Below the pieces are notes generated by a model. It saw nothing but the letters and a program-made list of their open reading frames with translations, was not told the DNA's origin and searched no databases. Shown here piece by piece: positions 1-7,760 of a DNA stretch of 29,112 bases. The position numbers and the translations under genes were made by a program. The number at the start of each line of letters is the position of its first letter. Position 1 is the first letter of the stretch. This stretch comes from Nitrospina sp. (lineage in GTDB: Bacteria; Nitrospinota; Nitrospinia; Nitrospinales; Nitrospinaceae), in assembly GCA_004357435.1 (NCBI GenBank), contig SMVS01000100.1:1-29112 (forward strand), in the 5' to 3' direction.

Positions 1-540
1 CCACGGAAAAATGACATCGAAGACTGCCGGGAGGGGGTCGAAAAAAATCCCCGCGACGCCCAGGCTCATTTTAAACTGGGATTGGCCTGCCGCAAGGCTA
101 AACGCTTTGAAGAGGCCGCCCAGGCTTATAAGATCTCTTTACAGCTCGATCGTGATAATACGAGAGCGCTCCATGGACTGGCCATCGCTTACAGAAAACT
201 GAAACGGTACGACAAGTCCATCGCCGCTTGCCGGCAAGCCTTAAAGCTCGACCCCAATCACGCGAAGATCCATTTCAATCTCGCTCTGGTGTTTGAGGAA
301 CAAGGAAAATGGGAGGAAGCGATTGCCCAGCACCATAAAGTGCTGGCCCTCGATCCGGAAGATTTTCAGGCCCATTATAATCTGGCACGAGTTTACGACC
401 TCGTGCAGGACGGATCCCAAGCCATCCAGCATATAAAAAAAGCCGCCTCTGTTGCCGCCAAAGAAAACGATGAGAAAGGTGGAAAAAATTCCAAATCACT
501 TCTGGCCGACCTGCGCAAGAAATACGGGGCTAATGAATAA
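1..540 (+). CDS. TPR-repeat protein, 3' part (5' end outside window)
   Basis: The reading frame is open from the first base, so the gene begins upstream and only about 179 C-terminal residues are seen. It shows consecutive tetratricopeptide repeats of about 34 residues, with the usual small residue/aromatic spacing (for example AHFKLGLACRKAKRFEEAAQ, then ALHGLAIAYRKLKRYDKSIA, then IHFNLALVFEEQGKWEEAIA, then AHYNLARVYDLV). The tail after the last repeat is Lys-rich and probably soluble. TPR arrays are scaffolds for protein-protein contact; no catalytic domain is visible here, so the specific role cannot be told. A TTG at 82 could be mistaken for a start, but the repeat register continues upstream of it. 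Confidence 0.85.
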   Translation, partial: PRKNDIEDCREGVEKNPRDAQAHFKLGLACRKAKRFEEAAQAYKISLQLDRDNTRALHGLAIAYRKLKRYDKSIAACRQALKLDPNHAKIHFNLALVFEEQGKWEEAIAQHHKVLALDPEDFQAHYNLARVYDLVQDGSQAIQHIKKAASVAAKENDEKGGKNSKSLLADLRKKYGANE

Positions 541-978
541 TTAAAATCTTCATCCCTACCCCCTGATCGATGGGCGCCGCTGATACCCACTTGACCGTGT
601 GGCTTCTCCTGCAACGCATCCTCGGATTTATACAGTTTGCCAACCTTCCGCCCTTTCCTGATGGCGTCCACTGCTTTTTGGCCGCGACCCTATCAGCAAG
701 GCACTGGCACCTGCAGGCCCGGTTCGGGGGCATCCCGTGTGCCGGATCCTTAGTCCCTTTGGATGGGTGGCCCCGCTTCACAGCAATTAAAACCCGGCAG
801 TGGTTCAGGGCATTGGCATGGGCTTTGCGTTGCTTGGCATGCCAAGCATGGGAGATATGGGGATGCGGCCACTCCCATTCAGTGCCCCGAAATTATCAAT
901 TTCTCTGGTATGCTCTCCCCATCAAATATTTTGCGTGAACCGGTTAGCCCTCAATAGCTTTAATATGAAAAGAGAACT
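541..978. other. Intergenic stretch with a perfect 18-bp palindrome
   Basis: No convincing gene on either strand: the short ORFs have no family-like composition. It contains the perfect palindrome TGCTTGGCATGCCAAGCA at 831-848 and a smaller inverted repeat, GAAATT-ATC-AATTTC, at 889-903, about 75 bases before the next gene. Either could be an operator, but there is no direct evidence. Confidence 0.4.
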
Positions 979-2592
979 ATGTCTGCCCTGGCAAATGTAT
1001 TCCGATATCATCAGTCCTCCAAACACGGTTACAATTCCTTTGCCCCTGGCCCCGGACACTTGGATTGGTTTTCCCAGCCCGATCCCTTCCGGCGGTACAA
1101 AGGGGCAGAGGTCATCCCCCTGAAAAAAATTCCGCCAACGGAAAAACCGTTCTTTGCGGAAGCGCTCCAACCGTCCACGATCGCAGTTTCTCCCTTGAGC
1201 TTCGAGTCCATCTCTCAGCTTTTTTTTGATAGCCTCGCTATAACCGCCTGGAAGAGCTTCCAAGGATCAAAATGGGCGCTCAGGGTCAATCCATCAAGCG
1301 GCAATTTGCACCCAACCGAAGGCTACCTGATCTCCGGACCCTTGCAGGGTCTTTCGCAAACTCCTGCCATCTCGCATTACTCCCCGCTGTTACATGGTTT
1401 AGAAATTCGAGCCACCTTCCCAATCGGAATATGGGAAAAAATGCTGGATGGGTTGCCCCGTGACACGATCTTTGTCGGCTTGAGTTCCATTTACTGGAGG
1501 GAAGCCTGGAAGTACGGTTTGAGAGCTTTTCGGTATTGCCACCATGATCTGGGACATGCTTTGGCGGCAATTAACATCGCTTGCGCCGGCTTGGGTTGGC
1601 GCGCAGTGTTAATGGACCAACTCAGTTGTAATGATTTGGAAATCATTCTGGGATTGAAAACCAAGAACGACGATGAGGTGGAAGTGCCGGATTGTCTGAT
1701 GGCTATTTCTCCGCAAGAAATTTCAAGGGACTGGAATTTTGAAAAACAACCGGTCCTGGATAGTTTTGCGAATTTAAACTGGTGTGGAACGCCTAATATC
1801 CTCAGCAAGACTCATGTTGCCTGGCCAGGCATCAATGAAGTTTCTGAAAATACGAAAAAACCATTTACCGCGAGCTATCCCAATTTTAATTTTGAACCAA
1901 GTTCTTTATCAAAGCCTGCGGATCATTTGTTTCCCTTAAGGAAAGCCATCCATCAGCGAAGAAGCGCGGTGGCCCTGGACGGACGAACCAAAATCAATCG
2001 TGAAACTTTCTATCAATTTCTAATAAAAACAATTCCCGAGGCCTGTCCTCTGCCTTTTCAAACGCTTCCCTGGGAACCCAATGTGCATTTAGGATTATTC
2101 GTGCATCGGGTTGATGATCTTCCCCAAGGCCTGTATTTTCTGCTACGGAACAAAAGTCATTTGCAGGACTTGAAAACAAAATTCAATCATGATTTTTTAT
2201 GGGAAAAACCCGCAGGTTGCCCCACGGAATTGGATTTATTTTTGCTTGATCAAGGGGACTTTATGAGGACTGCCGCATCGGTATCCTGCGGTCAGGCCAT
2301 CGCGAGTGATGGTTGTTTCAGCTTGGCAATGATCAGCGCTTTTGAAGGACCTCTCAAAAAATATAGCTCGTGGTTTTATCCGCGCCTTTATTGGGAATGC
2401 GGAGCCATAGGACAAGTGCTATACCTACAGGCAGAAGTCAGTGGCATCCGTAGCACCGGTATAGGATGTTTTTTTGATGATCCCGTCCATCAGATTTTTG
2501 GGATTCAGGACATGAGTTACCAAAGCCTTTACCATTTTACCGTGGGTGGGCCTGTGGAGGACACCCGCTTGACAACTTTGCCACCTTATTGA
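979..2592 (+). CDS. SagB-type dehydrogenase / nitroreductase-family protein (double domain)
   Basis: A 537-residue protein of the SagB/ThcOx branch of the FMN-dependent nitroreductase superfamily. The N-terminus has the family pattern YHxxxKHGYN...LDWxxQPDPFRRY. An FMN-site signature, NPSSGNLHPTEGYL, follows at about residues 105-118, then RAFRYCHHDLGHALAAINIA. A second nitroreductase-like half begins near RRSAVALDG (about residue 328) and ends with YWECGAIGQVLYLQAEVSGIRSTGIGCFFDD. Known members oxidise azolines in peptide natural products (SagB, ThcOx). No YcaO cyclodehydratase or precursor peptide is visible here, so the substrate is unknown. The start is chosen because the conserved N-terminal pattern begins only about 9 residues in, and a purine-rich AAAAGAGAA precedes it. 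The gene is monocistronic by spacing. Confidence 0.85.
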   Translation: MSALANVFRYHQSSKHGYNSFAPGPGHLDWFSQPDPFRRYKGAEVIPLKKIPPTEKPFFAEALQPSTIAVSPLSFESISQLFFDSLAITAWKSFQGSKWALRVNPSSGNLHPTEGYLISGPLQGLSQTPAISHYSPLLHGLEIRATFPIGIWEKMLDGLPRDTIFVGLSSIYWREAWKYGLRAFRYCHHDLGHALAAINIACAGLGWRAVLMDQLSCNDLEIILGLKTKNDDEVEVPDCLMAISPQEISRDWNFEKQPVLDSFANLNWCGTPNILSKTHVAWPGINEVSENTKKPFTASYPNFNFEPSSLSKPADHLFPLRKAIHQRRSAVALDGRTKINRETFYQFLIKTIPEACPLPFQTLPWEPNVHLGLFVHRVDDLPQGLYFLLRNKSHLQDLKTKFNHDFLWEKPAGCPTELDLFLLDQGDFMRTAASVSCGQAIASDGCFSLAMISAFEGPLKKYSSWFYPRLYWECGAIGQVLYLQAEVSGIRSTGIGCFFDDPVHQIFGIQDMSYQSLYHFTVGGPVEDTRLTTLPPY

Positions 2593-2696
2593 CAAACGAC
2601 AAAGGCAATAACCGGGCATTGGATTTGACTTGTATTGCTTGGCGCATTGGTGGTTGCGGCCTTTTGTTTTTCGATAATTGCATTGTCTCTTTCTAT
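2593..2696. other. Short spacer, no gene seen
   Basis: Lies between the convergent end of the SagB-type gene and the tentative minus-strand small ORFs. No clear hairpin terminator or RNA gene was recognised. Confidence 0.3.
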
Positions 2697-2816
2697 TTAA
2701 AGCGGCGAGCGTGGAGCTACCGTAGGCCCTTTATCTAACCCCATAAAAAGAGTTACAAAAAAAACCACCAATAAAATTAGGAATAAAACCAAAAAAACCA
2801 TGGACCATTTATTCAT
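2697..2816 (-). CDS. Possible 39-residue single-pass membrane peptide
   Basis: Reading the minus strand from ATG at 2816 gives MNKWSMVFLVLFLILLVV and on through FFVTLFMGLDKG to a TAA at 2697. It has one strongly hydrophobic helix of about 22 residues and a short Pro/Arg-containing tail. A GGGG run sits 6 bases before the ATG, a weak ribosome site. It lies 18 bases after the stop of another tentative ORF (3047-2835). Such a sequence could be a genuine micro-membrane protein or the leftover N-terminal anchor of a decayed gene. No family recognised. Confidence 0.3.
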   Translation of the reverse strand: MNKWSMVFLVLFLILLVVFFVTLFMGLDKGPTVAPRSPL

Positions 2817-2834
2817 TCGTTGCCCCGTCTTTAT

Positions 2835-3047
2835 CTAAATTCCCTTACCAACCCTGCTCGTCGCCACATCATAAATGATTGGAGCTACACCTGAACTTAT
2901 TTTACACGAACCCGCCGCCTGAGAAGCCCCCACAATCCCTCTTATCGAATCGGTCCTCGGCATCCCCAACCCAAACGTCAGCCATACCAAAAATGGACCA
3001 CGAACAAAGCCATAACCCATCGATTTAAATAGCTGGAGTGAGAGCAT
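2835..3047 (-). CDS. Doubtful 70-residue ORF, possibly remnant
   Basis: The minus-strand ORF starts MLSLQLFKSMGYGFVRGPFL and overlaps the end of the 55-residue ORF at 2978-3145 in another frame. No ribosome site is visible before its ATG. The composition (Gly, Ser, Val rich with one hydrophobic stretch) does not match a family I know. It may be the frameshifted continuation of the upstream ORF, which would make the pair a decayed gene. Confidence 0.15.
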   Translation of the reverse strand: MLSLQLFKSMGYGFVRGPFLVWLTFGLGMPRTDSIRGIVGASQAAGSCKISSGVAPIIYDVATSRVGKGI

Positions 3048-3145
3048 TTGATCTGCCGACCCTTGGGTCCTATATCATCAAGGTCCCAGCCCACTTCCCA
3101 AGCCAGCTTCTTTAAATACTCAATTCGCTCAGGGGTTGTGGCCAT
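2978..3145 (-). CDS. Possible small protein, 55 residues
   Basis: On the minus strand an ATG at 3145 is preceded by AAGGA about 8 bases upstream, the best ribosome site in this stretch. The peptide begins MATTPERIEYLKKLAWEVGW and continues LDDIGPKGRQIKCSHSS, an amphipathic charged segment that looks coding. After SYLNRW it turns hydrophobic and stops at 2978, which may be a frameshifted tail. It overlaps the 3' end of the 61-residue ORF 3112-3297 in a different frame. No family recognised. Confidence 0.35.
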   Translation of the reverse strand: MATTPERIEYLKKLAWEVGWDLDDIGPKGRQIKCSHSSYLNRWVMALFVVHFWYG

Positions 3146-3297
3146 CTAATTATTCCTTCGGTATCTTTGCCCATGGATTCGATAAGCAACCTGCATCGGA
3201 TACAGGGTTCGAGATTAGGCAATGAAAGAACTAATTTATAACGGTATTCATCTTTGCAAAAAAAACAAATCATACCGTGAGAACGAAAGCATTTCAA
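3112..3297 (-). CDS. Possible small four-cysteine (zinc-ribbon-like) protein
   Basis: A minus-strand ORF of 61 residues containing two CxxC pairs (ICFFCKDE and EPCIRCRLL) about 20 residues apart, the spacing expected of a small zinc-binding ribbon. An inner ATG at 3273 would give a 53-residue form starting just before the first pair. It starts directly after the T-run of the tRNA-Asp terminator and has no clear ribosome site, so expression would need readthrough or a separate promoter. No known family recognised. Confidence 0.3.
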   Translation of the reverse strand: MKCFRSHGMICFFCKDEYRYKLVLSLPNLEPCIRCRLLIESMGKDTEGIIRWPQPLSELSI

Positions 3298-3302
3298 AAA
3301 AC

Positions 3303-3332
3303 AAAGGGCTGACCGATAACGGTCAACCCTTT
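3303..3332 (-). terminator. Rho-independent terminator of the tRNA unit
   Basis: In minus-strand RNA the sequence is AAAGGGUUGACCG-UUAU-CGGUCAGCCCUUU followed by GUUUUUU. This is a 13-pair stem with a single G-U wobble and a four-base loop. It lies about 10 bases after tRNA-Asp. The plus strand also has a T-run, so it may act in both directions. Confidence 0.85.
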
Positions 3333-3341
3333 TTAATTTAA

Positions 3342-3418
<77 letters not shown>

Positions 3419-3557
3419 GCCCTAAATTTTCTAAAATCCGTTTCACCTGGCCGACGCAGTGCTGGGCAAATAAGGTCGGATAGGCGCTCAACAACTTTTG
3501 GAAATCACACCAAGGTTCAGCGCATCGGGTCCAGCGGCACGCTGGCTTGGGGGAAAA

Positions 3558-3633
3558 TGGTGGGCTGAACAGGGCTCGAACCTGTGACCCTCGGCTTGTA
3601 AGGCCGATGCTCTCCCAGCTGAGCTATCAGCCC
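3558..3633 (-). tRNA. tRNA-Val (TAC)
   Basis: The minus-strand 76-nt cloverleaf has acceptor GGGCTGA pairing with TCAGCCC, discriminator A and encoded CCA. The D-arm is AGCTCAGCTGGGAGAGC, the anticodon loop CTTACAA (anticodon TAC) and the T-loop GTTCGAGCC. It lies about 50 bases after a near-consensus promoter and 139 bases before tRNA-Asp, with no stop hairpin between, so the two are probably co-transcribed. Confidence 0.97.
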
Positions 3634-3687
3634 ATTTTTCCGTCACTCTCATCTTAATATAAGTCGCTCCCGGCAAAGAGGTTATGG

Positions 3688-3716
3688 AGTATAGTAACCG
3701 GCTTCAAATCTGTCAA
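3688..3716 (-). promoter_or_regulatory. Sigma-70 promoter of the tRNA-Val/tRNA-Asp unit
   Basis: On the minus strand TTGACA (3716-3711) is followed by a 17-base spacer and TATACT (3693-3688). This is near consensus with ideal spacing, and lies about 55 bases upstream of the mature tRNA-Val 5' end. Confidence 0.8.
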
Positions 3717-4323
3717 GGTGAGTTTCTTCAGCACCTGCGCAAGTTCAGAATGACCCACCACCCCTCCTGTATCCTCCCCTTGGTAAGGGGAGGAAGGGTC
3801 GGGGAACCCGATCCAGGTGGGGTTGTCCGGTGATTCTGCCATGCTCCGGCGCTGGCGCTTCGCCGACCCCTTGGCAGGGGAAGCAAATGGCTGTGCTCTG
3901 CGAATTATGCCCCACTGTTACTGGGCGCGAAACAAAGTCTGACCATCCAGCGCTGGCGCTTCGCCGACCCCTGCGGCAGGTTGCGCCGGCAGGCCACAGG
4001 TCTATCTCAATATCCATCTCCACAACTGTGGGTGACAATACCAAACTTTCCTATGTAACCTTCCCGGCCAAGAATGCCACGCTGGAAAACCATTGACTCT
4101 CTCGGTCTCTCCCCGTAAAATGTTTGTTTTGTAAGGTTTTTTACATTTTTCTGTGGGTGAGCGGAGGGATGGCAGGGGGCACTCCAGTGACTTTCTTCCT
4201 GCGGCCCGCAATCGGCCTTTAACATTCTACAATTTTTCACACTTTTGGCCGCTCGTTGGGCCGGAGCCGCCCCCGGCGCGTCACGCACCAAACCGTTCAA
4301 TACCTTTTTGGGTGACGAATCCC
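3717..4323. other. Gene-free stretch with hairpin and direct repeats
   Basis: No gene supported. It holds a perfect hairpin CCTCCCCTT-GGT-AAGGGGAGG at 3773-3793 (a member of the dispersed hairpin family) and an exact 23-bp direct repeat GCGCTGGCGCTTCGCCGACC+CCT at 3849-3871 and 3950-3972. Each copy is followed by a related GGCAGG sequence. The last 200 bases are the probable leader of the GAF-domain gene. Confidence 0.5.
3773..3793. repeat. Intergenic hairpin element (copy 1)
   Basis: Nine-base perfect stem CCTCCCCTT / AAGGGGAGG with a GGT loop. The same core recurs near 7494, 16383, 17144 and 19064 in this window. Confidence 0.6.
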
Positions 4324-5745
4324 ATGAGTTCCCGCACAGCCCTGACACAATTGATCGAACTGGCCGGCAACACAGCGGACGCCTACACGACGGCTTTGTT
4401 CGCCATCGATTCCGAGCGCGGTTCCTTGACATTGAAAGCGCATCTCAGCCTCAGCCCCAACATCAATCCGCAAGCCACCGTAGAATGGGGGAAAGGTCTG
4501 ATCGGCCAAGTGGCTTTGGACCAGGCATCCTGCATCAAAGATTTTTCCAAGGAGAAACCTCCGGCGCTCGCATGGTACACAAAGAAAGAGGACATCAAAG
4601 GGTTGCTGGCGGTGCCGGTCATCCACCACCAACTGGAAGGCGTTTTGGTGATTGACTCCAAGGAGCAGTACCAATTTTCCACTAAATTGCAGAAGATCAT
4701 CACGGGCTTCGCGGATCAAATGGCCTGGCACCTGAATCTGGAAAAGCAACATCCCGAATGGATCGAGGGCGAGCCGGCCGCGTTTTCCCAGGTATTGCAA
4801 GGGTGCCGCCATCTCGCTGAAGCGCCGGACCGGAAAACGCTGAGCAAACGGTTGATCAACCTGCCGCTCCATCTCCTGTCCTGCGACGCCATGGCCGTGG
4901 TCTGGTTCAAAAGTGACGGGGTGGGACGCGTGACCCATTCCCGCGGCTGGCATCAAAGCCTGGAAAAATTAAACATTGAACCGGGCAAGGGAGTTTGCGG
5001 TTCCTGCGCCAATACCGGGACTCCGGTTATGATCCGCAACACCGGCAAACGCAAATTCATGCTGTTCGGTTCCGGAGAAAAAAACGAACCTTTTGGGTCG
5101 GTACTGGCGGCGCCTTTGATCGCCGGCAAACAAGTGCCGGGCGTAATTTTGTGTGCCGCCCAGGCCGCCCACGGGTTGGGCCAGGAACAGCTCGACAAGC
5201 TTTCGATGATCACCGCCTTTGCCTCCTTCGCCTGGGCGCGTATCGAGAACCAGCAACAATTGGAATTCGACAAAACCCTGTGCCCGGTGACGGGATTTCC
5301 CGACCAGCGTTTTCTTTATGGCAACCTGGGTTCCATAGAATCCAAACTGTTTCAGGACCGTCAACCCTCGGGGATTCTGATGGTCCAACTCAATAACCTG
5401 CATTCGATCTATGGCACCTATGGGTTGGCAGGCGGCGATCAGTTTCTGGGAAAATTCCTCACCTTGCTGGAAAAAACCATTGCCATTCCCAAGTTCATCA
5501 TCAAATTTTCCGACTCGGCTCTGCTGATTCATTTGACCGACATGGACCCCGGCAAGGCACGTTCGCTGGCAGACGAGCTGAACCATTCCGTGCATCATAA
5601 ATTCCTGAATATCGGCGACACCCCAGTGCCGGTGGAGGCCGATTTCGGAATGGCCCTCTACCCTTCCGACGCCGATCAATTGAATGACCTCATTGGCATT
5701 GCCTTGTCCCGTGCCTCCCAAAACGAAGAGAGGATTCATGTTTAA
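4324..5745 (+). CDS. GAF-domain signalling protein with degenerate GGDEF domain
   Basis: A 473-residue cytoplasmic protein. Residues 1-145 form a GAF domain (ATVEWGKGLIGQVAL, LLAVPVIHHQLEGVLVIDSK). Residues 165-310 form a second one (LNIEPGKGVCGSCANTGTPV, FGSVLAAPLIAGKQVPGVIL). The rest follows the diguanylate cyclase layout: CPVTGFPDQRFLYGN, then LMVQLNNLHSIYGTYGLAGG, then a final DFGMALYPSDAD. The signature itself is lost, with FSDSA where RxGGDEF should stand and Gln replacing a metal-binding Asp. It is therefore unlikely to make c-di-GMP and may act as a sensor or effector. The start at 4324 is chosen because upstream codons in frame look non-coding and GAF homology begins here. Its 3' end overlaps mreB by 8 bases, implying coupled translation. 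Confidence 0.8.
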   Translation: MSSRTALTQLIELAGNTADAYTTALFAIDSERGSLTLKAHLSLSPNINPQATVEWGKGLIGQVALDQASCIKDFSKEKPPALAWYTKKEDIKGLLAVPVIHHQLEGVLVIDSKEQYQFSTKLQKIITGFADQMAWHLNLEKQHPEWIEGEPAAFSQVLQGCRHLAEAPDRKTLSKRLINLPLHLLSCDAMAVVWFKSDGVGRVTHSRGWHQSLEKLNIEPGKGVCGSCANTGTPVMIRNTGKRKFMLFGSGEKNEPFGSVLAAPLIAGKQVPGVILCAAQAAHGLGQEQLDKLSMITAFASFAWARIENQQQLEFDKTLCPVTGFPDQRFLYGNLGSIESKLFQDRQPSGILMVQLNNLHSIYGTYGLAGGDQFLGKFLTLLEKTIAIPKFIIKFSDSALLIHLTDMDPGKARSLADELNHSVHHKFLNIGDTPVPVEADFGMALYPSDADQLNDLIGIALSRASQNEERIHV

Positions 5746-6781
5746 AAAATTGTTCGACCACATATCGGAAATGTTCAACGCAGACGTCGCCATGGATCTG
5801 GGAACCGCCAACACTCTGATGTATGTTAAAAACAAAGGGATCGTCTTGAACGAGCCCTCGGTGGTGGCCATCAGCAATAACGGCCAGGGGCGAAGCCATG
5901 TGGAAGCCATCGGCACGCAAGCAAAAAAAATGCATGGCAGAACCCACTCCCGGCTCCAAACCATCCGCCCCATGAAGGACGGCGTCATAGCCGATTTTGA
6001 CATCACCAATAAGATGATTTCCTATTTCATCAAAAAGGTGTTGCGGAATTACCGGTTCGTTCGGCCCCGCATGGTGGTGGGCATTCCCACTTGCATCACT
6101 CAGGTAGAAAAGAAGGCCGTCATCGACGCGGCCACCATGGCGGGAGTGCGGGAGGTGCATTTGGTAGAGGAACCCATGGCCGCGGCCATCGGCTCCGGCA
6201 TTCCCGTGCACAAACCCGAGGGCAACCTGGTGATCGATATTGGCGGCGGCACCACCGATGTCGCGGTGACCTCGATGTTCGCCATCGCCTACGGGGAATC
6301 CATTCGGGTCGCCGGGGATGAGCTGGATGAAGCCATCCTGCGCTACATGCGTTTACAGCACCATTTGAATATCGGCATCTTCGAGGCTGAGCGGGTGAAA
6401 ATCGCCGTCGGCGGGGCTTATCCCCTGAAGCAAATCTTGACGACCGAGGCTCGCGGCCTGAATGTTAAAACCGGTGTGCCCACTGCCATCAAAATCAACA
6501 GCGACGAAATCCGGGAGGCCATGAAGGAACCTATCGCCTCCATCATCACGGTGATCCTGAAAGCCCTGGAAAAAACACCGCCGGAATTATCCGCCGATAT
6601 TTACTCCAACGGCATTTACCTGACCGGGGGTGGCGCTTTATTGCGCGGCCTCGACAAGTTGATCGAGGAAAGCACCAATCTCAAAACCTATGTGCCGAAC
6701 GAACCGTTGCTCAGCATCGTCCGCGGTGTCGGCACGGTGCTCGATAATTTCAGTGAAATGAAAAAAGTTTGCATCAACTGA
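5738..6781 (+). CDS. mreB: Rod shape-determining protein MreB
   Basis: A 347-residue bacterial actin, the usual MreB length. It polymerises under the inner membrane and directs lateral peptidoglycan synthesis. Visible motifs are the phosphate-1 loop DLGTANTLMYVKNKGIVLNEPS (residues 17 on), GIPTCITQVEKKAV, the connecting segment VHLVEEPMAAAIGSG, the phosphate-2 loop DIGGGTTDVAV and the adenosine motif YLTGGGALLRGLD near the end. ATG at 5738 has a strong purine-rich ribosome site (GAAGAGAGGA) lying inside the preceding gene, which it overlaps by 8 bases. No mreC, mreD or rodA follows, so this copy is separated from the classic mre operon and may be one of several mreB paralogues. Confidence 0.96.
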   Translation: MFKKLFDHISEMFNADVAMDLGTANTLMYVKNKGIVLNEPSVVAISNNGQGRSHVEAIGTQAKKMHGRTHSRLQTIRPMKDGVIADFDITNKMISYFIKKVLRNYRFVRPRMVVGIPTCITQVEKKAVIDAATMAGVREVHLVEEPMAAAIGSGIPVHKPEGNLVIDIGGGTTDVAVTSMFAIAYGESIRVAGDELDEAILRYMRLQHHLNIGIFEAERVKIAVGGAYPLKQILTTEARGLNVKTGVPTAIKINSDEIREAMKEPIASIITVILKALEKTPPELSADIYSNGIYLTGGGALLRGLDKLIEESTNLKTYVPNEPLLSIVRGVGTVLDNFSEMKKVCIN

Positions 6782-6864
6782 ATCCCGTTGCAGTAGAATG
6801 CGGCTTCAGGCTCGTCACCCTTTTTCATCGAGATCCGGTGTTCGAAACACGCACCTCAAAGAAA

Positions 6865-7191
6865 ATGTCTCGGCCCGCCGAGTGTGTGGAATGCGAGGCC
6901 TCTGTGCCCGCACTGCCCACGGTCATGGAATACGAAGGCCAGGAAATTTACCTGTTTCACCCGGTGTTGTGTGCCGCGTGTCTGCTTGAAATGTGCCGCC
7001 GGTTTTCGGTCGAATGTGCCAATTGCGGGGGCGCCATCCCACCCTTTTCGCAGGTCGGCGTCTTGAAGGCTGGCGCCGGACAAACCCGATTCGTTCATAT
7101 GACAGCCGTCTGCTCCTCCGTGGGCAGCGCGTTTCACGGATATTGGGGCAAAGGCCGTTTACTCAACTACGTTCAGGTGGAAGCATGCTAG
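6865..7191 (+). CDS. Small cysteine-rich putative zinc-binding protein
   Basis: A protein of 108 residues with three CxxC pairs (ECVECEAS, LCAACLLEM, ECANCGGA) and further His/Cys (HMTAVCSS), suggesting one or two structural zinc or iron sites. No family recognised. Its stop overlaps the start of the downstream ferredoxin in an ATGCTAG arrangement, so the two are translationally coupled, which supports that it is real. The start is uncertain: a GTG at 6838 with GAGA upstream would add nine residues, and the frame stays open back to 6769. Confidence 0.65.
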   Translation: MSRPAECVECEASVPALPTVMEYEGQEIYLFHPVLCAACLLEMCRRFSVECANCGGAIPPFSQVGVLKAGAGQTRFVHMTAVCSSVGSAFHGYWGKGRLLNYVQVEAC

Positions 7192-7484
7192 AAATCAAGT
7201 TTGAAGTTCAGAATAAAACTATTGAGGTAGAGCCCGGAGTCAACCTGCGGGAAGCCGCAATTGCGGAAAAAATAGGGATTTATGCGCACATTTTCAAACT
7301 GCTCAATTGCCGGGGTCGCGGGTTGTGCACCACCTGCCGGGTCGAAATCGTGTCCGGCGAGGTGGCTCCAAGAAACGACGTTGAAACCAAAAATCTGGCA
7401 AAACCTTTGAAAAAGAATCCCAACCTGCGGCTGGCCTGCCAGATCACCGTGGACGACAACCTAGTGGTGCGTTCCCACGTGTGA
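7185..7484 (+). CDS. 2Fe-2S ferredoxin
   Basis: A 99-residue ferredoxin of the beta-grasp 2Fe-2S class. The cluster ligands are Cys42, Cys48, Cys51 (CRGRGLCTTC) and Cys85 (RLACQ), the typical Cx5Cx2C...C pattern. N-terminal strands MLEIKFEVQN and TIEVEPGVNL match the fold. It is a soluble one-electron carrier. Its ATG lies inside the previous gene (ATGCTAG overlap), and the neighbours are further iron-sulfur proteins. The partner redox enzyme is not in the window. Confidence 0.9.
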   Translation: MLEIKFEVQNKTIEVEPGVNLREAAIAEKIGIYAHIFKLLNCRGRGLCTTCRVEIVSGEVAPRNDVETKNLAKPLKKNPNLRLACQITVDDNLVVRSHV

Positions 7485-7760
7485 CCCTTCGGCCTCCCCT
7501 GGCGGGGGAGCCAGCGTGCCGCTGGACCCAAGGAGCTGAACTTTGGCATTGTGCCCCATAATTATTGAGTCCCGGTAGCGGGGGCAGAGGGCTATGCACT
7601 TTAAATCATGCCTGAAAATTGTTGCGTGCCAAAAGGAGCTGACCGGTGGCCTCCACCAAGTGCAACCTGGCTCCGCCGCGTCGCCGGGCCGCCAGGCGCA
7701 ATCTGGAAAAATCTCATTGACAAACCCGGCTCCAAACCTTCAGAATACACACAAAATCGT
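7485..7760. repeat. Intergenic spacer with two adjoining hairpins
   Basis: Contains CTCCCC-TGGCG-GGGGAG (7494-7510) directly followed by the perfect hairpin CCAGCG-TGC-CGCTGG (7511-7525). The first is a short member of the dispersed CCTCCCC/GGGGAGG family. The pair may attenuate transcription between the ferredoxin and the JAMM gene; no T-run follows. The remainder has no recognisable feature. Confidence 0.5.

Noticed and set aside
530..781. Minus-strand ORF of 83 residues in the gap after the TPR gene
   Set aside because: Composition is Arg/Cys/Pro rich with no domain pattern, no ribosome site, and overlaps other equally poor ORFs; most likely chance.
4969..6009. Long minus-strand ORF of 346 residues opposite the GAF and mreB genes
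   Set aside because: It is the antisense shadow of two well-supported genes and shows no family motif of its own.
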